Part shown: in pieces, positions 1-10,400 of the stretch | Layout: every line of letters starts with the position of its first letter | Position numbering within the stretch: the stretch's first letter is position 1 | NCBI GenBank assembly: GCA_025361325.1 | Contig: JANYAL010000347.1 | Location: 1 to 21,265, forward strand | Origin: Bacteroidota bacterium | GTDB taxonomy: Bacteria > Bacteroidota > Bacteroidia > Chitinophagales > Chitinophagaceae | DNA: 21,265 bases | Reading direction: 5' to 3' | Program-made: the position numbers and the translations under genes | The notes under the pieces: generated by a model | Database searches by the model: none | The model's input: only the letters and a program-made list of their open reading frames with translations | What the model was told of the DNA's origin: nothing

Positions 1-421
1 ATTCTTTGTATCTGACTGGCATATATTCTTCGGTCGGTCTTTAAATAAGTGTGCAAAGGTAGGAAAATAGCGGGTTTAGATTACGGGGAAGTTCCCGGCA
101 TGAGGCTGGCTCATTTGAGAATAATACGAATGACAAATACAGCTACTTCAGTGTTTACTTGCTAGGCGATACCAGTTTATTTGAAGGGAATGCAGATTTT
201 TTAATTTCCGACCGAACTGCTCCATAATTTTGATCTTCCGGCATAGCCATGGCGTTAATTAAACTGAATAAGATACACCCAAAATATAATCTGCCTGGTT
301 GTCGGCACAGATAAAATTCCGGGCATAAGTATTTTTGTCAGTGAAGGGTTTTATTATGGTAATGACGGGGGTATTCTTGCAACGGTTTCCTTTTTTAAAG
401 TACAAACAGATAAACCTTCTT
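1..421. other. Region without an intact gene (possible decayed gene)
   Basis: No complete coding region was found here. Two plus-strand open stretches look protein-like but lack usable starts: positions 63-227 (reading ...YSYFSVYLLGDTSLFEG..., stopping at 225-227) and 268-423 (reading ...ISIFVSEGFYYGNDGG..., stopping at 421-423). They are in different frames with stops between them, so they could be remnants of one frameshifted gene, or chance. On the minus strand, positions 61-54 read TACCTTTG, a good match to the Bacteroidota -7 box, which could drive a gene lying left of the window; no matching -33 TTG is visible. Confidence 0.3.
54..61 (-). promoter_or_regulatory. Candidate -7 box reading out of the window
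   Basis: The minus strand reads TACCTTTGCA here, a full match to the Bacteroidota TAnnTTTG -7 element. Transcription would run leftward out of the window into an unseen gene. No TTG/TTTG lies 19-21 bp upstream, so the assignment rests on one half-site only. Confidence 0.3.
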
Positions 422-456
422 AATAAAAAAAGCCTCCCATATAGGGAAGCTTTTGT
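422..456 (-). terminator. Rho-independent terminator of the heme uptake operon
   Basis: Read on the minus strand, a 10-bp stem (AAAGCTTCCC at 453-444 pairing with GGGAGGCTTT at 438-429, one G-T wobble) encloses a 5-nt loop and is followed by a T-rich tract. It begins about 20 bp after the stop codon of the HmuY-like gene, so it ends the receptor/lipoprotein transcript. Confidence 0.85.
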
Positions 457-471
457 ATGCGGGTTATCATT

Positions 472-1053
472 TTAAAAAGTCCTGGCTCCGCTAGCCTGAT
501 ATGTATACCGGAATCGGTAGATCAGCCTTATTGGTGTTGGTCCAACAAAGGGTTCATAGTCTACGGCGAGCAATTCCATTTTAACATAATAATTATCTGC
601 TGTACGGAAGATGAAGGTCTGCCCGGCTTTTGGGGCAAATACATGGGTTACGATATTATAATCGTACCAGCTTCCGTCCTTTATAGCTTTTTGTGAAGAA
701 ATGGTGTCATAGGCATATCCTGCATCAGGTGCTGAACTTACATTGCTGTAAATATTGTTCTGCAAAATGACGCCTGCATTACCCGGACCATACGTATGAC
801 TGTTCAGGATAAAAGTGGTTAAACGCAGGCCAAAATCCCAATTGGTAGTGGCACTGTCGCTGTTGGCTACTAACACATCATTTTTAAAACTGAAAAAAGT
901 GTAAGGAGCTGCGGGACTGAAATTTACTTTTAATGAGTCAGTTTTTTGAACCGTGGTTACCAGGGTAGCATTGGTCGAATCCTTCGTGCAGGAACTTAAG
1001 ATCATTATTGTACTGGAGGCGATCAGTGCGCCGGTGTAGATCATCTTTTTCAT
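472..1053 (-). CDS. hmuY: HmuY-like heme-binding lipoprotein
   Basis: This 193-aa protein looks like a HmuY-family lipoprotein, which in Porphyromonas takes heme from host proteins and hands it to a TonB-dependent receptor. Seen: a lipoprotein signal peptide (MKK, hydrophobic stretch, lipobox LSSC with the acylated Cys at 22), the family motif NWDFGLR at 71-77, and a beta-rich C-terminal half with RTADNYYVKME at 150-160 and IYRFRYTYQ at 178-186. His86 and His137 are the only conspicuous histidines and could be axial heme ligands (inference; the Porphyromonas protein uses two His, relatives may use Met). Its ATG overlaps the receptor's TGA in an ATGA junction, implying translational coupling. 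The Cys is followed by TKD, at best a weak surface-export signal. The family call is firm; the ligand, heme or another iron compound, is not. Confidence 0.8.
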   Translation of the reverse strand: MKKMIYTGALIASSTIMILSSCTKDSTNATLVTTVQKTDSLKVNFSPAAPYTFFSFKNDVLVANSDSATTNWDFGLRLTTFILNSHTYGPGNAGVILQNNIYSNVSSAPDAGYAYDTISSQKAIKDGSWYDYNIVTHVFAPKAGQTFIFRTADNYYVKMELLAVDYEPFVGPTPIRLIYRFRYTYQASGARTF

Positions 1054-3224
1054 GGTTGCTTATTGTTTTTTGTTTTGTGAGTTATTTTTAGAAGGTCAAT
1101 ATTGCAGTTAACAAAATATGTCCTGCCGCAGAGGTTGGGCAGTTTGTCTTTATCCATATGGTTAAGCATATTTTCGCTGCCAGCCTGTAATTCCAGGCCA
1201 TTGCGGAAGGCGATACCAACGGAGCTGTTTAGCAACACATAACCATTCACATATTCCCGGCTGTCATCCAGGATATTGTCGCCATTGATATCGCTATACC
1301 CAAAACGCCCGCGGTAATTGGCCCTGATACTGGCATTTAACCAATGGTGTTTATTGGTGAAGGCGAGTTGCATATTGGCCGTGTGTTTACTGCGGTTGAA
1401 CAGGCCCCCGTATTCTGATGCAGTTACATAAGAGCTTTCGTAAGTAACAGGATCTCTTTTAACGATCTTTTTATCCCTGATATTTGCCAGCACGTTCTTG
1501 TCTTTCGCATCCAGGTACTGGTAACCTGCATTGATGGTGAATAATTCAGCGATCTGCTGACTGATGCTGAGATTAAAACCCTGTGTGAAAACCCTATTCA
1601 CGTTCATATAACTGTATATGGACTGGTTGTTGGTTTTGGTAAAGGGAAGATTGTACCTGTCTATTAAATTAGTGATGTCGTTTCTGAAAGCTTCAGCGGC
1701 AACATTGCAGTGGTTATTTACCCGGTAGCGAACCCCGATATTAGTTCCTACAGACCTTTCGGGCAGGAGGGTATGATCGGTGAGCCAGGGTGTGATATTA
1801 ACTGCTGCGTCAATCTGTCCCTGTTGTTTTAACTGTATAAGGCCGTTGTTCAGTTCGCTGGCACCCAGTAAGGTATACCCAACGAGTGCATTTGTAAAAC
1901 TCAGGAATTGTTGCCTGAAATCGGGGGTTTTAAAACCACTGCCGATGGAAGCGATCATCGTTAGTTTTTCCTGCGACTTCCAGGCAAGTGCCAGCTTTGG
2001 ATTGAACTGTGCATTGTAGAGGCTGTGTTTATCCAGTCTTGCACCAATTGTAATATTCAGATTATTAAGTGGGAGCCATTCTTTTTGTGAAAAGAGATAA
2101 AATGCATTGAATGTCTTTTTTGATGCATAGCGGTTGGCATCAATGGTCTCGTAATTATACCCGATACCGGTAATGAATTTTTCATTGGGCTTGTTGCCGA
2201 TCTCCAGTTGCAATTCCGGTTTCAGCAGAAGCTGTTGCAGGAAAGACCTGTCGTATAAGGTATTGTCTTTTTGTAAAAAAACATCTGCATTATCCTGGTA
2301 GCCTGTTATGTATAGCCTGGAAACCAGTTTTATAGTATTAGAGAAATGCTGCTGGAGCTGGTTGTTGAAACTCCAGTCTGTTTCATTACTGCTGCCATCG
2401 ACTGCTTCGGGCTGGTTGCCGGTATATACTAAATAATTGTTGAATTGCTTTTGTGTAAAGAATCGTGCAGAAGATTGTAACGAGGTATTTGAATTAACAG
2501 TATAAACTGCTTTTGCGGCAAAAGAATAATTCCGGTAAGGGTCAACTGTTTTGCCATAAATATTTTTATCCAGGTCGTAGCCACTGCTGCTGTACCTGTT
2601 GGCAAAAAGTTGGAGCGCAAATTTATCTGTAATAAAATTCTTTGCTGCACTGATACCTGAGGTATTATTGCTTGCCCTGTGTAAAGCAAGTGTTGCTATA
2701 TTATTTGTTGGCTTATCCGTAATGATATTTATTACTCCTGCCAGTGCATCAGAGCCATATAAACTGGTGGCCGGGCCCTTTACAATTTCTATCTGCCGGA
2801 TATTTCCTACAGCGATCCTTCCCAGGTTTAAAATGCCTGCATTCCTTCCCGTGAGGGGCTCGCCATCGAGTAATATTAAAGTATATGCAGGATCGAGGCC
2901 CTGAAGCTGTACCCCGCTGCCAAATGGATTGGGATAACCTTGCAGCGCCTGCCCAAGCGGGTTATCTGCTAAAACAAGCCCGGTCTGCTGCTGTAAGATA
3001 TCGATGAGTTTCTGGGAACCGGTTTGTTGAATGAATTTTTTGCTGATGACCTGGATAGGAACCGGTATATCGCCGATACTTTTTTCGGTACGTGTGGCGG
3101 TTACCACTACATCACCGATGGTAGCAGTATCATTGAATTTCTTTTGTGCAAAAGCGGATAATTGCACTGAAGCCAGTACTGTGGTTAATCCGGTGATGAT
3201 GATATTTATTTTGAGATGGTTCAT
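1050..3224 (-). CDS. TonB-dependent outer-membrane receptor, HmuR-like
   Basis: A 724-aa outer-membrane beta-barrel transporter that would import heme or an iron complex using TonB energy. Seen: a signal peptide of about 26 residues ending AFA/QKK; a TonB-box-like stretch IGDVVVTATRTEK at 36-48; a plug domain (about 50-170) with the typical VQLQGLDPAYTLILLDGEPL and IEIVKGPATSLYGSDALAGVINIIT-type segments; then a barrel with GSGFKTPDFRQQF and LLPERSVGTNIGVRY, which correspond to the GfraP and PErS motifs of heme/vitamin receptors. There is no N-terminal carboxypeptidase-like domain and no SusD partner, so it is not a SusC-type glycan importer. The last strand is followed by a basic tail (ITHKTKNNKQP) past the aromatic end usual for barrels; that tail spans the overlap with the HmuY-like gene. 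It is the first gene of a two-gene operon. Substrate is inferred from the HmuY partner. Confidence 0.88.
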   Translation of the reverse strand: MNHLKINIIITGLTTVLASVQLSAFAQKKFNDTATIGDVVVTATRTEKSIGDIPVPIQVISKKFIQQTGSQKLIDILQQQTGLVLADNPLGQALQGYPNPFGSGVQLQGLDPAYTLILLDGEPLTGRNAGILNLGRIAVGNIRQIEIVKGPATSLYGSDALAGVINIITDKPTNNIATLALHRASNNTSGISAAKNFITDKFALQLFANRYSSSGYDLDKNIYGKTVDPYRNYSFAAKAVYTVNSNTSLQSSARFFTQKQFNNYLVYTGNQPEAVDGSSNETDWSFNNQLQQHFSNTIKLVSRLYITGYQDNADVFLQKDNTLYDRSFLQQLLLKPELQLEIGNKPNEKFITGIGYNYETIDANRYASKKTFNAFYLFSQKEWLPLNNLNITIGARLDKHSLYNAQFNPKLALAWKSQEKLTMIASIGSGFKTPDFRQQFLSFTNALVGYTLLGASELNNGLIQLKQQGQIDAAVNITPWLTDHTLLPERSVGTNIGVRYRVNNHCNVAAEAFRNDITNLIDRYNLPFTKTNNQSIYSYMNVNRVFTQGFNLSISQQIAELFTINAGYQYLDAKDKNVLANIRDKKIVKRDPVTYESSYVTASEYGGLFNRSKHTANMQLAFTNKHHWLNASIRANYRGRFGYSDINGDNILDDSREYVNGYVLLNSSVGIAFRNGLELQAGSENMLNHMDKDKLPNLCGRTYFVNCNIDLLKITHKTKNNKQP

Positions 3225-3453
3225 TTATTGATGCACGAAGTTGAATCAATGCAGCAGTTGATTTATCACAGAATTGTCATCAATTAAACTGAAGGGAATA
3301 TTTTACGTATACATGACAAACAGCGCAATCAGATCATAGGGTGCACTAATAACATTCATGTTTTGTAAATGGAAGAATGCTTAAGAAAGGGGGATACGGT
3401 AACCAATGAATAAGGGATTTCTACAAATAAGTGCAAACCTGCAATTGTCACAT
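3225..3453 (-). promoter_or_regulatory. Upstream region of the heme uptake operon
   Basis: This 229-bp gap follows the AraC-family gene and precedes the receptor gene, both on the minus strand. No convincing TAnnTTTG box was found. It contains the inverted repeat AATTG-TCAT-CAATT at 3272-3285 and the palindrome TTGAATCAA at 3241-3249, separated by a further TTGAT at 3258-3262. They lie within 65 bp upstream of the receptor ATG and could form an operator, possibly for the adjacent regulator (inference). Confidence 0.3.
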
Positions 3454-4389
3454 TTAATGCAATAACAGCTCACAGGGTTTAATTCCGGTATGTTTCTTGA
3501 ATGCGGTGGAGAAATGCGAAATGGAGGAATAGCCCAGCATCAAGGATACTTCAGTTACGCTAAGGCCTTTGTCGTACAGGAGGTATTTGGCATGCTCCAT
3601 ACGCTGGCCCTGGTAAAAATCGAATATCGTAGTGCCGAAGATCTCTTTGAAGCCTTTTTTAAGGTAACATTCATTAATGGCCACTTTGCGGCTGAGCGCT
3701 TTGATCGTGATGGGTTCACCAATATGCTGCAATAACACTTCCCTGGCTTTTATGATTTTTTCCCTGTCATCGGCATTGGCCAGGAATTTGCAGATGAAAC
3801 CTGTTTCTTTTTCTTCCAGTATACATTCCATACTGTACAGTAAGAGGATCTGGGTTTGGGCATTGACAAAAATGTTTTCCAGGGTATCCGTATACGTATG
3901 GTTTAAAAGGCCTTCAATGGCTGTTCTGGTCTTCCCGCACAGGGGAAGTTGTCTCGAAAAAGAATCAGGGTGCGTAAAGGAAAGTACCTCATCCGAGATC
4001 GAGGACTGCTTATTGTTCCTGGTGAACTGGGCCAGGTAGCCTGGCTTGAAGCTGAAACTGAGCACATCCACGCTGTCTATTTTTTCAACACAATCGGGCG
4101 ATGTGCTGAATTTACAAAAATCACATTCTGTTTGTTTTTGACGGCAGTACACATTACCGCTTACACAGAATTTCAGTTCCAGGTAATTGGCACCGGGGTT
4201 GTTCTTTTCATAATGGTATACCAGTACACCCGTATCGTTGATATTCCACTGGGGCTGACGGCGGTAACGCAGTATGGCGTAGTTCACCGACCCAGGCACA
4301 TTGCGGTTGACCTTCAGCAATACTTCCATCTCTTCCTGCATCAGGGGTTGGTTGCGGGCGATGGATAATATGTCCGTTTGTTGATACAT
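3454..4389 (-). CDS. AraC-family transcriptional regulator with cysteine-rich sensor half
   Basis: A 311-aa DNA-binding regulator. The C-terminal hundred residues carry the double helix-turn-helix of the AraC/XylS family: ITIKALSRKVAINECYLKKGFKEIFG (about 227-252) and the signature GLSVTEVSLMLGYSSISHFSTAFKKHTGIKP (about 275-305). The N-terminal half is a sensor region of unknown ligand with an unusual cysteine cluster: C75, C82, C89, C92 and C100, including CDFC. Such a set could hold a metal, an Fe-S cluster or heme, or act as a redox switch (inference). Overall layout resembles PchR-like regulators of siderophore and iron uptake genes. It sits 229 bp upstream of the HmuR/HmuY-like operon on the same strand, which makes that operon its likeliest target. 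The ATG at 4389-4387 is preceded by a -7-like box and a palindrome. Confidence 0.85.
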   Translation of the reverse strand: MYQQTDILSIARNQPLMQEEMEVLLKVNRNVPGSVNYAILRYRRQPQWNINDTGVLVYHYEKNNPGANYLELKFCVSGNVYCRQKQTECDFCKFSTSPDCVEKIDSVDVLSFSFKPGYLAQFTRNNKQSSISDEVLSFTHPDSFSRQLPLCGKTRTAIEGLLNHTYTDTLENIFVNAQTQILLLYSMECILEEKETGFICKFLANADDREKIIKAREVLLQHIGEPITIKALSRKVAINECYLKKGFKEIFGTTIFDFYQGQRMEHAKYLLYDKGLSVTEVSLMLGYSSISHFSTAFKKHTGIKPCELLLH

Positions 4390-4390
4390 T

Positions 4391-4412
4391 GAAATATTTC
4401 GATGTAAAAGTA
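4391..4412 (-). promoter_or_regulatory. Candidate promoter and operator of the AraC-family gene
   Basis: On the minus strand TACTTTTA (4412-4405) matches the Bacteroidota -7 consensus TAnnTTTG at 7 of 8 positions, and a perfect 10-bp palindrome GAAATATTTC (4391-4400) lies between it and the ATG. No -33 TTG is evident; the expected place is occupied by AAGGTT heptamers. The palindrome could be an autoregulatory site (inference). Confidence 0.35.
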
Positions 4413-4430
4413 CTTAAAAGGGTTCAAATT

Positions 4431-4580
4431 AAAGGTTAAAGGTTGAAGGTTCTTGAATTTGCTACCCTCTAAGTATCAGGTGCCGTATAAAATTTCTGAT
4501 TAATATTTCATTTTTGATACATATTTCTGTATGCTTAATTGGTAACTATCCAATACCTTCAACCTACAACTTTCAACCTT
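4431..4580. repeat. Imperfect palindromic element bordered by AAGGTT-type heptamers
   Basis: The left edge (4431-4451) is three tandem heptamers AAGGTTN. The right edge (4556-4580) holds the complementary form, CCTTCAACC then CTTTCAACCTT. The 11-mer AGGTTGAAGGT at 4440-4450 is repeated exactly in inverted orientation at 4555-4565. Complementarity continues inward in degraded form: TTGAA (4453-4457) faces TCCAA (4549-4553), and 4461-4476 pairs with 4531-4546 at 11 of 16 positions. The whole would fold as a long imperfect hairpin with a roughly 54-nt AT-rich loop. It resembles an interspersed non-coding element (REP- or MITE-like), though no second copy is present in this window. Confidence 0.6.
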
Positions 4581-4645
4581 CATTTGAGCACTGAAAACCT
4601 GTGGAAATCTTCCTGTTTCAAAACCCTAAAATAAACCGTTACAGA

Positions 4646-6702
<2,057 letters not shown>

Positions 6703-6800
6703 ATTTTTTAGGGGTTCCCCTCGAGGGCTCAATTTTGGATACTCCCATTGCAGTAGGATAATATCAATCATATCATTGATCTTACCCAAATTTCGCGTTT

Positions 6801-6831
6801 TTTGTCATAACCGATATTTTTAGTAGCTTGT
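6801..6831 (+). promoter_or_regulatory. Promoter of the 66-aa protein gene
   Basis: TTTG (6801-6804), 19 bp, then TAGCTTGT (6824-6831). The -33 box and spacing are ideal; the -7 box departs from TAnnTTTG in its last two bases. Nearly the same 18-bp sequence (16 identities) precedes nuoA. An inverted repeat ATCAAT-N6-ATTGAT at 6763-6780 lies about 20 bp upstream of the -33 box. The predicted leader is about 45 nt. Confidence 0.6.
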
Positions 6832-6881
6832 AGCGGAGAAAGTGATTGGAGTTTTTTTTTACTAACCATAAATTCTACAAA

Positions 6882-7082
6882 ATGTCAAAAATGCTGACCG
6901 CTTATTGCATGAAAACGAAAGAAAAGAACGTTCCAATGCAGAATGCAGTGATAACCAAAACATCCCGTGGTGGTTATATGGCCCAGGGAGATGATGGCAA
7001 GGGGAATAAGATGACCACCATGCTCAGTGAAGCAACTGCTAACCAGGCTGTGACAGACGGTGTGGCTAAAAAGGGCTGGTAA
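6882..7082 (+). CDS. Small protein, DUF5679-like with lost zinc cysteines
   Basis: A 66-aa soluble protein of unknown function. The start chosen (MSKMLTAYC) leaves out 12 upstream codons that extend to an ATG at 6846 in the AT-rich leader. From memory of the family, residues 7-41 resemble DUF5679 zinc-ribbon proteins: AYCMKTKEK parallels AYCVKCxxK, and QGDDGKGNKM parallels QGTCPVCGTKM. If so, three of the four metal-binding cysteines are replaced (Thr, and a DGKG turn), leaving only Cys9, and a 20-residue tail rich in Ala and polar residues is added. It has its own promoter and a strong terminator, so it is a real, independently expressed gene. The family link is tentative; the gene itself is well supported. 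Confidence 0.75.
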   Translation: MSKMLTAYCMKTKEKNVPMQNAVITKTSRGGYMAQGDDGKGNKMTTMLSEATANQAVTDGVAKKGW

Positions 7083-7104
7083 AACGAATTGAATGAAATG
7101 AAAT

Positions 7105-7141
7105 GGCTGTCCTGATCTTTCGGGATAGCCTTTTATTTTTT
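7105..7141 (+). terminator. Rho-independent terminator
   Basis: A 9-bp stem (GGCTGTCCT at 7105-7113 with GGGATAGCC at 7122-7130, two G-T wobbles) closes on an 8-nt loop and is followed by TTTTATTTTTT. It lies 22 bp after the stop of the 66-aa protein gene and ends its transcript. Confidence 0.88.
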
Positions 7142-7403
7142 AAGACAAATACCATCTATCTGGCTGTGTCAATTGTACATGCCGGTTGACCCTTTTCCCC
7201 GGACGGTACCCTTGTATACCAGTACTCTGCATCTTTAACCGGTATGGCGAGGTAGTGTATTACTACAGACTATCACAAAGTTTGGGACGGAACTTGTAAA
7301 GGAGCCAGGCAGCGTGTGGGGTATTTGTTGTAGACCTTCCGGTATTGATTTCAGGGTTAACCCGGTGTTCAAACAGTCAACCATTATGTTGTTCAGATAG
7401 GTA
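7142..7403. other. Intergenic region between convergent genes
   Basis: This 262-bp stretch separates the terminator of the small gene from the mfd stop codon. No gene is recognised. A 49-codon minus-strand frame (7384-7235) starts 20 bp after mfd but resembles nothing known. No clear terminator for mfd was seen. Confidence 0.4.
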
Positions 7404-10400
7404 TTATAAACTTCGCTGCATCTTCAGTAAGAAATCCTCAAGACCCTTCATATCTTTAATACTTTCCACTACTAGTATACCGTTCTTTCCGACTTGTTTT
7501 AATTTTCCCTTATTTGTTCCGGTTTGTAAGAATTGCAGGATACCATTGAATGTTGAGCTATGAAAATAGGGGGAATCGGGATTGCTTACAAAAAAACATT
7601 TCAGCACCTCATTTTTCAGGAACATTTTTTCAAAACCAAGTGCAACGGCGATCTTTCTGCAGCGTACTGTTGTAAACAGGTCTTCCACCTGCTGTGGTAT
7701 ATAACCGAACCGGTCGGTCATTTCAGTATAAAATTCCAGAAGGTCATTTTCAGTCTCGCAATTGTCAAGCCTGGAATACAAACTTAGCCGTTCATTTATA
7801 CTTTCCACATATGCATCGGGAATCAGTATTTCCTGATCTGTATCGATGCTGCAGTCTTTTACATAATCATCCTGCTGCTCTATCTCTGACTTGAACAAGG
7901 CGGCAAATTCACTCCTTTTCAATTCGTGTATGGCCTCGTCGAGAATCTTCTGATACATTTCAAAGCCTATTTCGGCGATAAAGCCACTTTGCTCGCCACC
8001 GAGCATATTGCCTGCACCCCGGATGTCGAGGTCACGCATCGCGATCTGGAACCCGCTTCCCAGGTCACTATATTGTTCCAATGTGTTAAGGCGTTTACGG
8101 CTATCTGTCGGGAGCGTACTCAAGGGCGGGGCCAGGAGGTAACAAAATGCTTTTTTGTTGCTGCGGCCGACCCTTCCTCTCAATTGGTGGAGGTCACTCA
8201 AACCAAACTGATGGGCATTGTTGACGATAATCGTATTCACGTTGGGAATGTCAACACCACTTTCTACAATATTGGTACAAACCAGCACATCATATTTTTT
8301 ATCCATAAAATCGAGGATGGTATCTTCCAGTTCATCCCCTTCCATCTGCCCATGGGCATAGGCCACACTGATATCGGGGCAAAGGCCCTGTATCAAACCT
8401 TTCATTTCCGCTAGTCCATTCACCCTGTTATGTATGAAAAATACCTGTCCGCCACGTTCGGTCTCATAATAAATCATATCGCGGATGGCATCCTGGTTGA
8501 ATACCATCACTTCCGTTTGTATGGGTTGCCGATTAGGGGGGGGCGTATTGATGATACTCAGGTCCCTGGCTCCCATCAGGCTGAACTGCAGTGTACGCGG
8601 AATCGGGGTTGCCGTTAGGGTTAAGGAGTCTACCGTAGTACGTAACTGTTTTAATTTCTCTTTTGCAGCTACTCCAAATTTCTGTTCTTCGTCAATGATG
8701 ATCACACCAAGATCTTTGAATTTTACCTCTTTTCCCAGCAGGGCATGGGTACCTATGATAATATCTATTTTCCCTTCAGCCAATTTCTGGAATGTCTCGC
8801 TTTTTTCTTTGGCTGATTTAAAGCGGTTGATAAAATCTACTATTACTGGAAAATCTTTGAGCCTGTCTCCAAAGGTTTTAAAATGCTGGTAAGCTAGGAT
8901 GGTGGTAGGTACCAAAACGGCTGCCTGTTTACCATCGCAACAGCTTTTAAAGGCAGCACGGATAGCAATTTCAGTTTTACCAAAGCCCACATCTCCACAG
9001 ACAAGACGGTCCATCGGGGAAGGTCTTTCCATATCTCTTTTTACATCCTCAGTTGCCTTACCCTGGTCAGGGGTATCTTCATAAATGAAGCTGGCCTCAA
9101 GCTCTGTCTGCATATAGTTATCCGGACTGTGCGAAAATCCGGTCTGGCTCTTTCTTTGGGCATACAGTTTAATAAGGTCGGTTGCAATATCCTTTACCTG
9201 CCGCTTTGTTCTTTCCTTTAATTTATTCCAGACATCGCTGCCCAGTTTGTTCATTTTGGGTACGCTTCCCTCTTTACCGCTATACTTGCTGATTTTATGC
9301 AGGGATGAAATATTGACATACAACAGGTCACCATCCTTATATTGAATGCGCACAGCTTCCTGTATTCTGCCATTGGCCTCTATCTTCTGCAAACCACTGT
9401 ATACGCCTACACCGTGGTCGATATGCGTGATATAATCACCCGGCTGCAGTTCACGGAGCATTTTTAAGGTGAGGGCCTTGTTCTTGCTAAAAGCCTGTCT
9501 TACCCGGTATTTGTGATAGCGCTGAAACACCTGGTGATCAGTATAACAGACCAACTTAAGTTCATCGTCAATGAACCCTTCGTGGATGGAAGTGGGTATG
9601 GGAACAAGATTGATATCAGCTTTAAGGTCTGTAAAGATCACATGCAGCCTTTCAAGCTGTTTGGGGTTCTCTGCAAATAAGTATATGTTATATTTCTTGG
9701 CTTCATACTCTTTTAAGTTACTAATGAGCAGGTTGAACTGACGATTGAATGAAGGTTGTGGCATTGTTGCAAAATCAATTTGCAGGGAATAATCGTTTGA
9801 AAAGCCCGCCTTATTTGCAATAGATACTACATGACGGCTTCTTATCTGTTCTTCCATGATCTCGGCCCGAACAAAATCAGTTTCCGTGAAATTGTGGTTA
9901 TTCAAGGAATCTTCAATCTGTTCAGGCTCTCGCGATTCACCAACTGCAATTTGCCAGAGATCGAAATCCACTTCCTGGAGTTGAAGCTTTTCTTTTATAA
10001 ATGCCCAGTCCTCAGTCCAGATAACAGTGTTCTCCGGTAAGAATTCCAGCAGGGAAACTTTATTGTCCAGTCCGCTTTCTGTGGGTTTGGAAAGTGTGTC
10101 AACATTGGGTATGATATTTACCTGCAATATCCTTTTTTCACTTAACTGGGTTTCGGGATCAAAGATCCGGATACTGTCTACCTCATTCCCGAATAACTCA
10201 AGCCGAAAGGGTTTCTCATTTCCAAAAGAATAAATATCCAGGATGCCCCCCCGTACTGCAAACTGCCCAGGTTGGTAAACAAAATCCGTCCTTTCGAAAC
10301 CATAGTCTGAAAATCGTCCCAAGATGTCATTCACATTGATGTTATCAGCCTGTTTGATGGAAATGATATTCTCGGTAAGGGTTTTAGACAGCACCACTTT

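Noticed and set aside
457..696. 79-codon plus-strand frame
   Set aside because: It is antisense to the HmuY-like gene and begins at its terminator.
3677..4368. Plus-strand frames of 120 and 139 codons opposite the AraC-family gene
   Set aside because: The minus-strand frame carries the AraC helix-turn-helix signature, so these are shadow frames.
4431..4451. Tandem AAGGTTN heptamers considered as a CRISPR or phase-variable tract
   Set aside because: Units are too short and too few, with no spacers and no coding frame affected; they fit better as the edge of the palindromic element.
6710..6730. AGGGGTTCCCCT and CCCTCGAGGG hairpins just after gyrB, considered as a terminator
   Set aside because: The stems are very short with tight loops and there is no T tract following them on the plus strand.
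7235..7384. 49-codon minus-strand frame just after mfd
   Set aside because: It has an ATG and is 20 bp downstream of mfd, but nothing in its translation is recognisable and a frame this short occurs often by chance.
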